From contig OZ244938.1 in NCBI GenBank assembly GCA_965222175.1, positions 2,976,001 to 3,040,000 of the forward strand: a DNA stretch of 64,000 bases. The letters run 5' to 3'. Below are positions 1 to 9,588 of the stretch, in pieces. The position numbers and the translations under genes were made by a program. This DNA is from NORP240 sp965222175 (GTDB lineage Bacteria; Pseudomonadota; Gammaproteobacteria; Pseudomonadales; Pseudohongiellaceae). The notes below the pieces were generated by a model. It did no database searches. It was not told the origin of the DNA and saw nothing but the letters and a program-made list of their open reading frames with translations. Numbering within the stretch: the first letter of the stretch is position 1; every line of letters starts with the position of its first letter.

Positions 1-1091
1 CCGTTGATGAAATTGTTCTTGGCCAGGTATTAACTGCAGGTTGTGGCCAGAATCCTGCGCGACAGGTAGGTATCCATTCCGGCCTGGCCCAGACAGTGCC
101 CGCGCTGACCGTCAATAAGGTTTGTGGCTCAGGACTAAAAGCCGTTCAACTGGGGGCCAATGCCATTCGCCTCGGAGAGGCGTCTCTGGTCATTGCCGGG
201 GGCATGGAGAGCATGAGTCAGGCAGGCCACCTGTTACCCAATTCCCGGAACGGCAAGAAAATGGGCCACTGGCAGGCACTGGATACCATGCTGATTGATG
301 GACTGTGGGATGCGTTTAATAATTATCACATGGGTATCACGGCAGAAAACCTGGCCGAAAAGTACAGCATCAGCCGACAGGCGCAGGATGGGTTCGCTGC
401 GGCTTCGCAACAGAAAGCAGCCGCTGCCCAGACCAATCGAAAATTTGACGCAGAGATTTTCCCGGTGAGGATCCCGCAACGACGGGGTGACGACGTTGTA
501 TTTCGAGTTGACGAAGGTCCACGACCGGAAACCACCACCGAAAGCCTGGGCAGGCTCAAACCGGTTTTCAAGGACGATGGCACGGTGACTGCCGGGAATG
601 CTTCGGGAATCAATGATGGTGCCGCGGTCGTCGTTCTGGGCTCCTCTGCAATTGCAGAAAAGCTGGGCATACAGCCCCTGGCACGCATCAAAGCCGCGGC
701 AAGCGTCGGCGTGGATCCCCGGATTATGGGTATCGGTCCAGTAGTCGCCACGCGACGCTGCCTGGAAAAGATCGATTGGCAACCAGGTGAACTGGAACTG
801 ATTGAGGCCAATGAAGCATTTGCTGCCCAGGCCATTGCCGTCAACAATGAACTTGGATGGGATACGGACCGGGTGAATGTCAATGGTGGCGCAATCGCAC
901 TGGGTCACCCGATTGGCGCTTCAGGCTGCCGCGTACTGGTCACGCTGCTGCATGAGATGATCAAACGCGATGCACATAAAGGTCTCGCGACCCTTTGTAT
1001 TGGCGGTGGTCAGGGAATTGCGCTTGCCATCGAAAGGCCCTGGGAGCTGGTTAACGGCAACTTCCGTCCAGCGAGGCAATCCACTCGCTGA
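1..1091 (+). CDS. Thiolase (acetyl-CoA C-acetyltransferase family), 5' end outside the window
   Basis: The reading frame is open from base 3, so the gene starts upstream of the window and its first part is missing. The enzyme family condenses two acyl-CoA units or cleaves 3-ketoacyl-CoA. All three thiolase signatures are visible: the nucleophile Cys in NKVCGSGLKAV, the His in NGGAIALGHPIGASG, and the C-terminal Cys in LCIGGGQGIAL. Its last 41 bases overlap the 3' end of the convergent diheme lipoprotein gene. The final residues (FRPARQSTR) lie in that overlap and extend past the usual thiolase end. It could act in beta-oxidation or in acetoacetyl-CoA formation; sequence alone does not decide. 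Confidence 0.93.
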   Translation, partial: VDEIVLGQVLTAGCGQNPARQVGIHSGLAQTVPALTVNKVCGSGLKAVQLGANAIRLGEASLVIAGGMESMSQAGHLLPNSRNGKKMGHWQALDTMLIDGLWDAFNNYHMGITAENLAEKYSISRQAQDGFAAASQQKAAAAQTNRKFDAEIFPVRIPQRRGDDVVFRVDEGPRPETTTESLGRLKPVFKDDGTVTAGNASGINDGAAVVVLGSSAIAEKLGIQPLARIKAAASVGVDPRIMGIGPVVATRRCLEKIDWQPGELELIEANEAFAAQAIAVNNELGWDTDRVNVNGGAIALGHPIGASGCRVLVTLLHEMIKRDAHKGLATLCIGGGQGIALAIERPWELVNGNFRPARQSTR

Positions 1092-2148
1092 TCAGGGCAA
1101 CACCCTCCTCGTGCACCAGCGTACGTCCCAACTCCGGCATCATCTCATCCGGAGCAATCGATTGCATGCGGTACACCATGATGGATTGCTCCGGCGATCC
1201 CGGAACAATGCCGAAGAGTCGATCCCCCGCACCTCCACCGGCCGCAACCGGTGGTTTGCACATGCCCATTTGCCGATACGTCCTGTCGAAGCCATCCAAT
1301 AGCAGCGCCGACGTGTCCGCCGCACCGTCAGGGTTGTGGCAGTGACCGCAGTTGATGTCCAGATATGCCCTGGCACGTTCAGTAAGAGTGAAATTGTCAT
1401 CATCCCAGGATGGGACGGCCGATAGTTCCGGCGGTGCCGCCAGCCAGCCTCTGGCTTGCATTCTGGCCAGCACGGTTTGCGGCTCCTCGCCTGATGTGTC
1501 CAGCCGGTAGTTCAGCTGATGTGCGATGGCTCCCAGTGGTTCCAATCCGCCATCAGGGTGCACCCGCGTGTGGCAACCTGAACACTGATTTTCATTGGGA
1601 ACGAAATAGGTAAACGTCCGGCTGCCGTTCGCCTCTGCGAGAGTAACCGGCATGCTGCTTCCTGCCACGCGCAGAAATGCCTCTGTCTGTTCCTCGTTCC
1701 AAACATAGGGAAAGGCTTCCCAGCCTGCCTGCCGACGCACCAGGAGTCGGGTCTCGATCAGGTGATACTCACGATTGGACAGCCGGGACAGATTGCCCGA
1801 ATCCCGTCGTCGCACAGGGTCACCCTGTTCATTGACCGGATAGTAGAAGGTCTTGCCAAGAATTGTGCCCACCGGGTATTCCAATTTATCCCCGGCGACC
1901 TTGATCTGCAGGCCCTCGGGAATCCATATGAACCGCATCTTGTGAGCATAATCCGAGAAAAGGGTGTTCCGGGGCCTGAACAGCAGGACACTATCGTTCA
2001 GAGCAACGGCGTTACCGGCAAGGGTCATCAGGTTCCACGCCGACAGCCTCTGTGGAGTCTCAGCCGGGTGGTACTCGGGCACCGACCTGCCGCACCCCTG
2101 AAGCAATCCCGCCAGAGACAGCAGCAAAAACAGTAAGTTACGCTTCAT
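1051..2148 (-). CDS. Diheme c-type cytochrome-like lipoprotein (SO2930/HNE_0200 family)
   Basis: This is a 365-residue exported lipoprotein. I start it at the ATG ending at 2148 because this gives a clean lipoprotein signal (MKRNLLFLLLSLAGLLQGC); a longer in-frame start at 2211 would bury it. Two CxxCH haem sites are visible, CSGCH in the middle and CGHCH in the C-terminal third, so the mature protein probably carries two c-type haems at the membrane surface. The fold resembles the SO2930 family, which is typically found beside a parallel beta-helix protein. That partner is the next gene upstream, 11 bases away on the same strand. The substrate of the pair is not known to me. Its 3' end overlaps the convergent thiolase by 41 bases. 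Confidence 0.82.
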   Translation of the reverse strand: MKRNLLFLLLSLAGLLQGCGRSVPEYHPAETPQRLSAWNLMTLAGNAVALNDSVLLFRPRNTLFSDYAHKMRFIWIPEGLQIKVAGDKLEYPVGTILGKTFYYPVNEQGDPVRRRDSGNLSRLSNREYHLIETRLLVRRQAGWEAFPYVWNEEQTEAFLRVAGSSMPVTLAEANGSRTFTYFVPNENQCSGCHTRVHPDGGLEPLGAIAHQLNYRLDTSGEEPQTVLARMQARGWLAAPPELSAVPSWDDDNFTLTERARAYLDINCGHCHNPDGAADTSALLLDGFDRTYRQMGMCKPPVAAGGGAGDRLFGIVPGSPEQSIMVYRMQSIAPDEMMPELGRTLVHEEGVALISEWIASLDGSCR

Positions 2149-2159
2149 GAACAATGCTT

Positions 2160-3410
2160 CTACCGGGTCTCCGCAGACAAAAGGATGGCGGGCAGATTCG
2201 GCATGGTACAAAGATGCGTACCCGGATCAAAGGATGGCGCAGCGAACCCATTAGTCGCATCAAGATTGACAAACTCCATGTCAATGTTGTCCTGCAGGCA
2301 GAGAATATCGTCAGCCTGCCTGCCCGCGATTATCGTCCCGTCCCAGACGACATCCGGTATTGGTCCACCGATGGTGGCATGCAGCATCTGCAATGGCTCC
2401 GAATCCGGTTGCCCGCCTCCACCACTGAAACTGTTGTCGTGCAGGAAAATCTGCTCCGGGTAAGGGTCATATTGTGGATCTTCAACGGGTAGCCCGGTTA
2501 TGTGATAGCTGACAATCATTACATTTGCGCTGTTGTTGTCCGCAAGTTCGTTGCCGAAAACTTCAATATTGTCATTCGCCAGAATCATCAGGCCCGTTCC
2601 CGCCGGTACAGTACTGACTATATTGCCTTGCGGGGCAAAATTGGAGGTGTTGTTGCTTATTATCCGATTATTGAATACCCGTGTGTTTCTTCCTCCCTGT
2701 ACGGGAAGATCTGGCAGGTCGAAGACCAGTATGCCGCCGGTATTACCGGTGGCAACATTGTCATGCACGTCGGCAAATGTTGAATTTTCGATTTCGATCC
2801 CGGCCACATTCTGCTCAGCCCGGGAATTCCGCACAATGATGTTTTGTGACTGGCCGACGTATATTCCAGCGTCGGAAGCGCCGATGGCGACCGCTCCATC
2901 GATTAACACATTGCTGCTCTGTACCGGGTAAATGCCATAGGCTCCGTTGGATTCCGCTGGACCGCCGGTCCATTCGGTCCTCACCCGTCGGATCGTGATA
3001 TTGTTGCTCCCGTTAATCTTGAGGGCATCACCAATAGTGTCCTCGATAGCCAGGTCTTCGATTACGAAATCATCGGCACTGACCAGTAATCCTTCGGCTC
3101 CCTGCAACTGGTTACTGAACGACAGCACCGACTGATTCATCCCTGAACCGCGTATTGTGACACCTGAAACCGTGACCGAAAGACTGCGGGTCAGTTGGTG
3201 TATACCTGCGGGTATTTCAATCACGTCACCGGTTTCCGCTTCTATGAGTTGCTGTTGCAACTGCTCTTCAAAACTCAATTCGGGAGCCGGAGGTTGTGAC
3301 TCACCACAACCTGCCAGCGCCAGGACAAGTACACTGAATCCCGCCCTGACCACAGAAATGTGGTGGCCAGGCATTTTTGTCCGATTGATCAGCGCCGTGA
3401 GCAAATTCAT
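2160..3410 (-). CDS. Parallel beta-helix repeat lipoprotein, partner of the diheme protein
   Basis: This is a 416-residue exported lipoprotein. A hydrophobic signal ends in the lipobox LALAGC near residue 35, followed by a Pro/Glu-rich linker. The body has regularly spaced right-handed beta-helix rungs rich in Asn, Val and Ile (NNITIRRV, SNVLIDGAV, QNIIVRNS). That pattern is typical of surface or periplasmic polysaccharide-binding or lyase-like proteins. The start at 3410 is supported by a strong ribosome site (GGAGG, 5 bases upstream). It is the first gene of a two-gene operon with the diheme protein, and the pairing matches the known TIGR03805/TIGR03806 co-occurrence. Enzymatic activity cannot be read from the sequence. 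Confidence 0.82.
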   Translation of the reverse strand: MNLLTALINRTKMPGHHISVVRAGFSVLVLALAGCGESQPPAPELSFEEQLQQQLIEAETGDVIEIPAGIHQLTRSLSVTVSGVTIRGSGMNQSVLSFSNQLQGAEGLLVSADDFVIEDLAIEDTIGDALKINGSNNITIRRVRTEWTGGPAESNGAYGIYPVQSSNVLIDGAVAIGASDAGIYVGQSQNIIVRNSRAEQNVAGIEIENSTFADVHDNVATGNTGGILVFDLPDLPVQGGRNTRVFNNRIISNNTSNFAPQGNIVSTVPAGTGLMILANDNIEVFGNELADNNSANVMIVSYHITGLPVEDPQYDPYPEQIFLHDNSFSGGGGQPDSEPLQMLHATIGGPIPDVVWDGTIIAGRQADDILCLQDNIDMEFVNLDATNGFAAPSFDPGTHLCTMPNLPAILLSAETR

Positions 3411-3463
3411 ACCTGCCTCCCCCTCTCCGGGTGTTAAATTCCATTGATCAGGTTAATTGAATG

Positions 3464-4837
3464 TCAGGATGTTTCCGGCAGCTCGCCTTCCACCCGGGCA
3501 TCGATATCCTTGACCAGTCGGGACGTGATCATCCCGCTGGTAATGGCGCCATTGACGTTCAATGCTGTCCGCGCCATGTCAATCAACGGCTCGATAGAGA
3601 TCAATAATGCGGCAATGGTTACCGGAAACCCCATGGCGGGAAGCACGACCAGGGCAGCGTTCGTTGCTCCGCCTCCGACACCGGCAATTCCGAACGACCC
3701 GATGGCGATTATCAGTACCAGGCTGACGATGAAATTCAGGTCAATCGGCACACCCATGGTCGGCGCCACCATGACTGCCAGCATGGCTGGATAAATCCCG
3801 GCACAGCCGTTCTGTCCGATTGTGGCACCAAAGGAAGCGGCAATGTTGGCTATCGGCGCCGGAACCTTGAGCTCTTCAATCTGGGCTCTGATCGTCAAGG
3901 GGATAGTGGCGGCAGAGCTTCGCGTCACAAATGCAAAAGTGAGGACTGGCCAGACTTTCTGAAAATACCGGCGCGGATTTACGCCCAGCAGGATGATAAA
4001 CAGCGTATGAACGGCGAACATGATGGCTATCGCGAGGTAAGAGGCGATTACAAAGCCAATCAAATTCACAATAGCCTGGCCATCGGAGGTGGCGATAACC
4101 CGGGCCATCAGACCGGCAACCCCATAGGGAGTCAGCGCCATCACCAGCTTTACCAGCCGCATCACAACGGTTTGGGTCGTATCGACGAAGCCCTGAATGC
4201 GATCACCGTGTTTGGGGCTTTCCTCACAAACAAGCAGCGCGGCAATGCCGAAAATCAGGCCGAAAATCACCACGCTGATTATCGAGATGGACCGCGCCCC
4301 GGTAAGGTCAGCAAATATATTGGTCGGGATAAAGCTCACCAATAACTCTGCGATACTCAAATCGGCCACGCTGCCCTGCCTTGCCGACAGCACCTCGGCC
4401 CTTGCTCGCTCGGTCTCCCCGGCAATCAATTCCCCCGCATCAAGGCCGAACAACAAGGCCATGGCTATCCCCACCAATGCCGCAATCATGGTCGTTACAA
4501 TCAGCAGGCCCACCACTGAACCACCAATCTTGCCAAGCGATCTGATCTCTTCCACTCGTAAAACGGCAGCAATCATGGTGATCAAAATAAGGGGCATGAT
4601 TATCATGCGCAGCAGGTTTACATAGCCATTGGCCACCACGTTGGTCCATTCCAGCGTCGCGTCCATGATCGGCGCATTGCCGCCATAGGCAACTTGCAGG
4701 AAAAGGCCAAAAAGAGCCCCGGCAATCAGTCCGATCAGCACACGACGGGAAAGTGCCGTGTCATTGCGCCCCAACTGGAACAGAAAGCTTAAAATAGCTG
4801 TAAAAATCAATAAGTTGGTAATAGTAGCGAGAGTCAT
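3464..4837 (-). CDS. Dicarboxylate/amino acid:cation symporter (DAACS family, L-cystine transporter-like)
   Basis: This is a 457-residue inner-membrane secondary transporter with about eight hydrophobic segments. Family hallmarks include the NGYVNLLRMIIMPLILITM stretch in the first third, the serine-rich loop FVTRSSAATIPLT, and the Asn/Gly-rich segment SFGATIGQNGCAG. The N-terminal layout, starting with MTLATITNLLIFTAIL, resembles TcyP/YdjN-type cystine carriers more than GltP. The start at 4837 has a GAGGGG ribosome site 8 bases upstream; an in-frame ATG 15 bases earlier lacks one. The substrate could be cystine, a C4-dicarboxylate or another amino acid. It appears to be monocistronic. Confidence 0.88.
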   Translation of the reverse strand: MTLATITNLLIFTAILSFLFQLGRNDTALSRRVLIGLIAGALFGLFLQVAYGGNAPIMDATLEWTNVVANGYVNLLRMIIMPLILITMIAAVLRVEEIRSLGKIGGSVVGLLIVTTMIAALVGIAMALLFGLDAGELIAGETERARAEVLSARQGSVADLSIAELLVSFIPTNIFADLTGARSISIISVVIFGLIFGIAALLVCEESPKHGDRIQGFVDTTQTVVMRLVKLVMALTPYGVAGLMARVIATSDGQAIVNLIGFVIASYLAIAIMFAVHTLFIILLGVNPRRYFQKVWPVLTFAFVTRSSAATIPLTIRAQIEELKVPAPIANIAASFGATIGQNGCAGIYPAMLAVMVAPTMGVPIDLNFIVSLVLIIAIGSFGIAGVGGGATNAALVVLPAMGFPVTIAALLISIEPLIDMARTALNVNGAITSGMITSRLVKDIDARVEGELPETS

Positions 4838-5150
4838 GAGAGAACCCCTCATCAGGGATATTGGTAGGTGGAATTTCTTCTGATTAACCGGCCATTGCTG
4901 TAGTTGCCCACGGCAGGCTTACTGATCACCCACCGCCGAATTCGTGCCATTGACCAGGACACACAGGTGCCTGCTGGACCGCCGGCCGTAACTGCCGGGT
5001 ATTTTCCATGCTGGAGATAACTTACCATAAAGTTTACGTCGTATCCCCACCCGTCATTGTGGCAATTGTCCCGGACATGCTCCAACAACGACGTAATCAA
5101 AGGATAAAATTCATGCATTCAATCCCCACCCGGTTTGACAGGCCAGGCCC
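4838..5150. other. Intergenic region between divergent genes
   Basis: No gene is called here. A minus-strand open frame (4852-5118) fills most of it and even has a GGGG ribosome-like site, but its protein matches nothing I recognise and has no domain-like pattern. The stretch should contain the divergent promoters of the symporter and the GNAT gene. No convincing -10/-35 pair was picked out. Confidence 0.4.
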
Positions 5151-5693
5151 ATGACAACCACCAGCGAAAACCCGGACATCAATGTCCGGCCTGCCGTACT
5201 CGACGATTGCAAACTGATAATCGAATTGATCAATCAACTGGCGGATTACGAAAAACTGACGTCCGAAGTGTCGGCAACCAAGGAACTGTTGCAACAGAAT
5301 TTATTCGGCGATACGGCTGTTGCTGAGGCAATCATTGGGGAAATTCGGGGTGATCCGGCGGGTTACGCAATTTTTTTCACTACTTTTTCAACCTTTACCG
5401 GCCGCCCGGGTATCTATCTGGAGGACTTGTTTGTGCAGCCGGAGTTCCGCGGCCAGGGCCTTGGCAAGGCACTTATCTGCCGGGTAGCCCGAGAAGCAGT
5501 CATGCGCGGCTGCGCCAGACTGGAGTGGTCGGTTCTGGACTGGAATCGACCGGCGATGGATTTTTACCAGAGTCTTGGTGCCAAATCCCTGAGCGACTGG
5601 ATCGGTCAGCGACTTTCCGGTGAGACACTGGAAATCCTCGCCCGGCAGGATTCCGTGCCGCCGATCAGGCCCGGAACCCCCTTCGATACCTGA
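5151..5693 (+). CDS. GNAT family N-acetyltransferase (diamine acetyltransferase-like)
   Basis: This 180-residue cytoplasmic protein has a GNAT fold. The acetyl-CoA pyrophosphate-binding signature is VQPEFRGQGLGKAL (around residues 96-109), preceded by the beta-4 strand GIYLEDLFV. The pattern WSVLDWNRPAMDFYQSLGA near the C-terminus is typical of spermidine/diamine acetyltransferase-like members of the family. It therefore probably transfers an acetyl group from acetyl-CoA to a small amine or amino acid, but the acceptor is unknown. It stands alone, 218 bases ahead of the DUF58 operon. Confidence 0.88.
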   Translation: MTTTSENPDINVRPAVLDDCKLIIELINQLADYEKLTSEVSATKELLQQNLFGDTAVAEAIIGEIRGDPAGYAIFFTTFSTFTGRPGIYLEDLFVQPEFRGQGLGKALICRVAREAVMRGCARLEWSVLDWNRPAMDFYQSLGAKSLSDWIGQRLSGETLEILARQDSVPPIRPGTPFDT

Positions 5694-5911
5694 CTTCCAG
5701 GACACCGGTTGCAGCAGCCATCCGGCAAGTATGGCAATTCGGGAGCTGATTGTTGTACCCAATGGTAATTCTGTGATGCAGCATGGGGTAAAACCGCCCT
5801 GCTAATTGTGCAGCACAGGACAACATGTAAGAATATCGTGGTTTTGCGTGTCTGGTTTAACCGGGACTGCATTGCCTGCCTGAGACTTCCCTGACGGTAA
5901 TCCTCTGAATC

Positions 5912-7270
5912 ATGCCCGCCATTGATGTTCAACCACAGCCCAGAATAAGTTTACAGCGCCTGGATCCGGCTCTGGCACTGTTGCAAAGACTGCGAGAGCA
6001 CTTCCCTCTTACCCTGCAGGGTGTGATCGCTCTTGCCCTGTTGCTTCTGGCACTGCAGGTATTCGGCTACGGCGCCATGGACCTGGTGGTCTTCGCACTG
6101 GCCATATGTGCCATCGCTATCCTGTTGTTCAGCCTGTTCTGTGTCATTTTTGGTGGCCTGATGCAACAACTGAAAATTCGTACCCGGATCAATTCGCAGC
6201 AATTCAGTGACGGCCCGATCAGACTTGAAGCCGGTTATCCCAATGAAACCGGTTTCGAGCTGAAAGACCTGGGAATTTTCCCCCTGATAAAACTTTCCTG
6301 GGAAGTTGTATATCCAGACTATCTGCGGACCCGAATACGCTATTCGGCCGAGGGAAACCGGTTGATTGAAGAAATCATTCCTGAAAAGCGGTGCCGGTCG
6401 ATGCACCTGGTGCGCTTGTTTACCGTAAGCGACGTGTTGGGATTCTGTCGCTACTCCTGGCGACAGAAGCAGCAGTTGGAAGTGGTTGCATTGCCACGCA
6501 GCAATACCATCAAAACTCTACCAATATTGCGATCATTGACCTCGGAGGATGGCATTCCCAGTCCTTCTGGCAACCCTGAAGGCGATCGCATGGAAATCAG
6601 GCCCTATGCACCTGGCGATTCGGTCCGCAATATCATGTGGAAGGCCTATGCCCGGAATCGTCAGCTGAACGTCCGCCTGGCTGAAAAAAGCGTGTTCCAA
6701 AGCAATCGCACCATTGCCTACCTGATTTCTGGCCCGGATGACGAAGCCGCCGCGGCTGTTGCTCGCGTTGCAATCGACTCCGGAGCCCTGGGCGACGACT
6801 GGGCATTCGGAGCTGATGGTACTGATTCAATCAGTACCGATGTCGAGTCGGCAATGCTCGCCATTGCCGGTTCAAGAGCGCTGGATGAACCCTACGGCTA
6901 TGGTCTTGACACCTTTCTCCAGTATCATGGAAGCCAGGCGGGCTGTCATTGCGTAGTCTTTGCTGCGGCAGTGACGGGCCCCTGGGTCAGCCGGCTCAGA
7001 CACACTATTGGCAGGTTCGGGGGACAATTTACACTGGTTCTGGCAACAGACGGGCTAAATGACCCGGCAGATGAGAAATTCTGGCGTAGATTAATATTCA
7101 AGGAGCCGGACCAGGCATCCCGGGTCCCTCACTTTAACCCTGACAGAAGGGTATCTGGCAAAAAGGAACTGGGAAGCTTATTGACCGAACTCAGCCAGTC
7201 CGTAGAATCGACGCTACTGGTAGATCGAACAACGGGCTTAAGCTTCGATCAAACGATGCGAAAACTATAG
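5912..7270 (+). CDS. DUF58 domain membrane protein
   Basis: This is a 452-residue protein. Two hydrophobic segments lie at about residues 35-85, followed by a beta-rich region and the DUF58 signature RPYAPGDSVRNIMWKAYAR (centred near residue 235). DUF58 proteins commonly sit in operons with a MoxR ATPase and a transglutaminase-like membrane protein, and are thought to help assemble or regulate envelope complexes. That is the arrangement here: it is the first gene of DUF58, transglutaminase, MoxR, TPR. The gene order differs from the common MoxR-first layout. The molecular function remains unknown. Confidence 0.88.
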   Translation: MPAIDVQPQPRISLQRLDPALALLQRLREHFPLTLQGVIALALLLLALQVFGYGAMDLVVFALAICAIAILLFSLFCVIFGGLMQQLKIRTRINSQQFSDGPIRLEAGYPNETGFELKDLGIFPLIKLSWEVVYPDYLRTRIRYSAEGNRLIEEIIPEKRCRSMHLVRLFTVSDVLGFCRYSWRQKQQLEVVALPRSNTIKTLPILRSLTSEDGIPSPSGNPEGDRMEIRPYAPGDSVRNIMWKAYARNRQLNVRLAEKSVFQSNRTIAYLISGPDDEAAAAVARVAIDSGALGDDWAFGADGTDSISTDVESAMLAIAGSRALDEPYGYGLDTFLQYHGSQAGCHCVVFAAAVTGPWVSRLRHTIGRFGGQFTLVLATDGLNDPADEKFWRRLIFKEPDQASRVPHFNPDRRVSGKKELGSLLTELSQSVESTLLVDRTTGLSFDQTMRKL

Positions 7271-7378
7271 GTTATGGCATACATTCTCGACAAAACTCTC
7301 ATTATGGAACCCCTGAGCAGTTATGGAAATTTCCAGAGGTTCCTCAAGCACAATTCAGGTTCCGAGTAACAGGTGACG

Positions 7379-9541
7379 ATGAAGAACTACACGCTGAGCC
7401 AAGATACGCGTCACCCGGGGCGGATTTTTCTGCCTACCAGCCTGCGGGCCCTCATTATTGCGACCGGGTACTGGGTTGTGAGCCTGTCACTTACCAGCGT
7501 CAGTGGCTCGATTGCCGCCTTCAGTGGCTGTCTACTGGCCTGTTTTCTAGCCGATTACCGACTGCAACGCCCGCCTCTCAATCATTACCGGACTGGCGTG
7601 ATTCTGCTTGTGTGCAGCCTGGCTCTGATTTCGGGGCTGCTGGTCAGCCGTACTATCACCGGCAGCGCCATAATTGCCACCCTTCTTTCTCCCCTGGTCA
7701 GCTACCACACGGGCGAGGCAATAAAGTGGTTTATGATCAGCCTGGCCCTTACGGCGGCATTGCGTACACTGGCAATGCGCTTCAGCTGGGGAGCCGTTGT
7801 GGAAATCCTGTTTGTCGCCACGGCATTTACGATCACACTGTCTGCCCATCGTAACGGCATGATTCACCGGCCGTATTTTATCGGAGATTTTGCGCTTATG
7901 CGGGGGATAGACCCCGCGGCCATTTTCATGGCCATGGGGTGCGGCGCAGTGCTATGCCTTGCGGCATTATTAATGATGGAGAACAATCACCGACGGCTTC
8001 CGTGGCATTTCGGCGTTCTGGGATTACTCTGTTTTTCGCTGCTTGCCTATGTTCAGTTTTTTGGTCTGCCCACGCCTAGCTATACCGACGACCTGGGATT
8101 GACCGGGGCAGAATCTTCCGGGGGCGCTTCCCAGGATGACAACCCATTTCGTGATGGTGAAAACAATCCCGACAATCTGCAGGCTCCTGTTGCCATCGTT
8201 CTGTTCAGAGATGACTACGATCCGGTCAATGGGTCTTACTACTTTCGAGAAACCGCCTATTCACAATGGAACGGCAGTCTTCTGGATGTTACCAGCCGGC
8301 AGGACATGGATCAGGACCTGGTGGAAAATTTTACCAACACCTCCATCGAAGTCGAGGAAGGCCTGGTCAGCGATTTGTCCCGAAAGACTGTTCGCACCAG
8401 TGTAGGTATGCTGACTCCGCATCGTCGACCGTTCGGACTGGAGACCCCGGCAATATACACGGCAACGGCCAACCCGAATAACCTGCGCTTCAAGCGCACA
8501 TACGATGTAGAGTCGCTGGCTCCGGAGTTCGATTACGACAGCCTTATAGGTCAAGCAGTGGGTTCTGATGACTGGTCGAGCGACGTGTGGGCAGAGTACC
8601 TGGAATTACCCGATGATCCACGCTATCAGGAATTGGCCAACCAGCTCATTGGCAACCTGCGTCCCGAGTATGCGAATGACCCTTTTGCCAAAGCCTACAC
8701 AATTAAATCGTATCTGGATGAAAACGGTATATACAGCCTGAAGAATGCACATGCCTACGAAGAGGACCCCGCTGCTTCTTTTCTGTTTGGTGACTTGACC
8801 GGATACTGCATGCACTTTGCATTTGCTGCCACTTACATGTACCGAAGCCTGGGGATTCCTGCCCGCGTGGGCATTGGCTATTCCGTGCCGGCCAGCAACC
8901 GGGCCGGGGGGTCTGCTCTGCTTGTTCAGGCGATTCACGGGCACGCCTGGCCGGAAATCTATTTTGAAGATTACGGCTGGGTCATTCTGGATCCTGCGCC
9001 ACAACAAACCCTGGTGGATATGACCACCGACCCACAGAACAATCTGCAACAACTGCTTGGTGACATGTTACGCAATGAAGCTTCATTTAATGACTACCTC
9101 GGATCCGGTCAGGACCGGGGGCTTCCCTGGCAGGTTGTCTTGAATTCGCTGGTCGCACTGATCCTGGCAGTCCTGGGATGGGGATATGTCGTCAAGTTTT
9201 ACCGTCAGTGGATACCACGGAGATCCAGCAGCAACGATCTGTACCGGCTTGCATACCGGGCCATTCTGGACCAGTTGTCATCGGTGGGACTGGTCCGCAG
9301 GCGTGGCGAAAGCCGGGAATCATTCGCCGAAAGGGTCAGCAGCCTCGCACCGACATTCGAAACGGCAACTCAGCATCACCTGGCGGTGGCCCTGGGCAAG
9401 GCTTCCGGCTCTTCCTCACTGGAAGACTTCGACTGGCACTCGGCCAGTGACAATGTTGTTGCGCAATTGCACACCAAAGTTCCTCGCTGGAAACAGGTTC
9501 TTGGCCTGATCAACCCTTACTCCTGGCTGGCTTCCCGCTAG
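7379..9541 (+). CDS. TgpA-like transglutaminase-domain membrane protein
   Basis: This protein is about 720 residues long. Six or so N-terminal transmembrane helices come first, then a periplasmic part, a transglutaminase-like core, one more transmembrane helix and a cytoplasmic tail. The catalytic triad is visible: Cys in DLTGYCMHFAFAATYM, His in QAIHGHAWPEIYF, and Asp in GWVILDPAPQQT. I prefer the ATG at 7379 with an AGG just upstream; a GTG two codons earlier is also open. It is second in the DUF58, transglutaminase, MoxR, TPR operon. By family analogy it is an inner-membrane enzyme acting on peptide bonds in the periplasm, but the substrate is unknown. Confidence 0.9.
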   Translation: MKNYTLSQDTRHPGRIFLPTSLRALIIATGYWVVSLSLTSVSGSIAAFSGCLLACFLADYRLQRPPLNHYRTGVILLVCSLALISGLLVSRTITGSAIIATLLSPLVSYHTGEAIKWFMISLALTAALRTLAMRFSWGAVVEILFVATAFTITLSAHRNGMIHRPYFIGDFALMRGIDPAAIFMAMGCGAVLCLAALLMMENNHRRLPWHFGVLGLLCFSLLAYVQFFGLPTPSYTDDLGLTGAESSGGASQDDNPFRDGENNPDNLQAPVAIVLFRDDYDPVNGSYYFRETAYSQWNGSLLDVTSRQDMDQDLVENFTNTSIEVEEGLVSDLSRKTVRTSVGMLTPHRRPFGLETPAIYTATANPNNLRFKRTYDVESLAPEFDYDSLIGQAVGSDDWSSDVWAEYLELPDDPRYQELANQLIGNLRPEYANDPFAKAYTIKSYLDENGIYSLKNAHAYEEDPAASFLFGDLTGYCMHFAFAATYMYRSLGIPARVGIGYSVPASNRAGGSALLVQAIHGHAWPEIYFEDYGWVILDPAPQQTLVDMTTDPQNNLQQLLGDMLRNEASFNDYLGSGQDRGLPWQVVLNSLVALILAVLGWGYVVKFYRQWIPRRSSSNDLYRLAYRAILDQLSSVGLVRRRGESRESFAERVSSLAPTFETATQHHLAVALGKASGSSSLEDFDWHSASDNVVAQLHTKVPRWKQVLGLINPYSWLASR

Positions 9542-9588
9542 CCTAACTACATGCTGCCACTTACGTGGTCCGCAATCTGGAGAATGTC

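Noticed and set aside
234..908. 224-residue minus-strand open frame across the thiolase
   Set aside because: It is a shadow frame antisense to well-conserved thiolase motifs.
4852..5118. 88-residue minus-strand open frame upstream of the symporter
   Set aside because: It has a plausible ribosome site but no domain pattern and fills a divergent promoter region; most likely chance.
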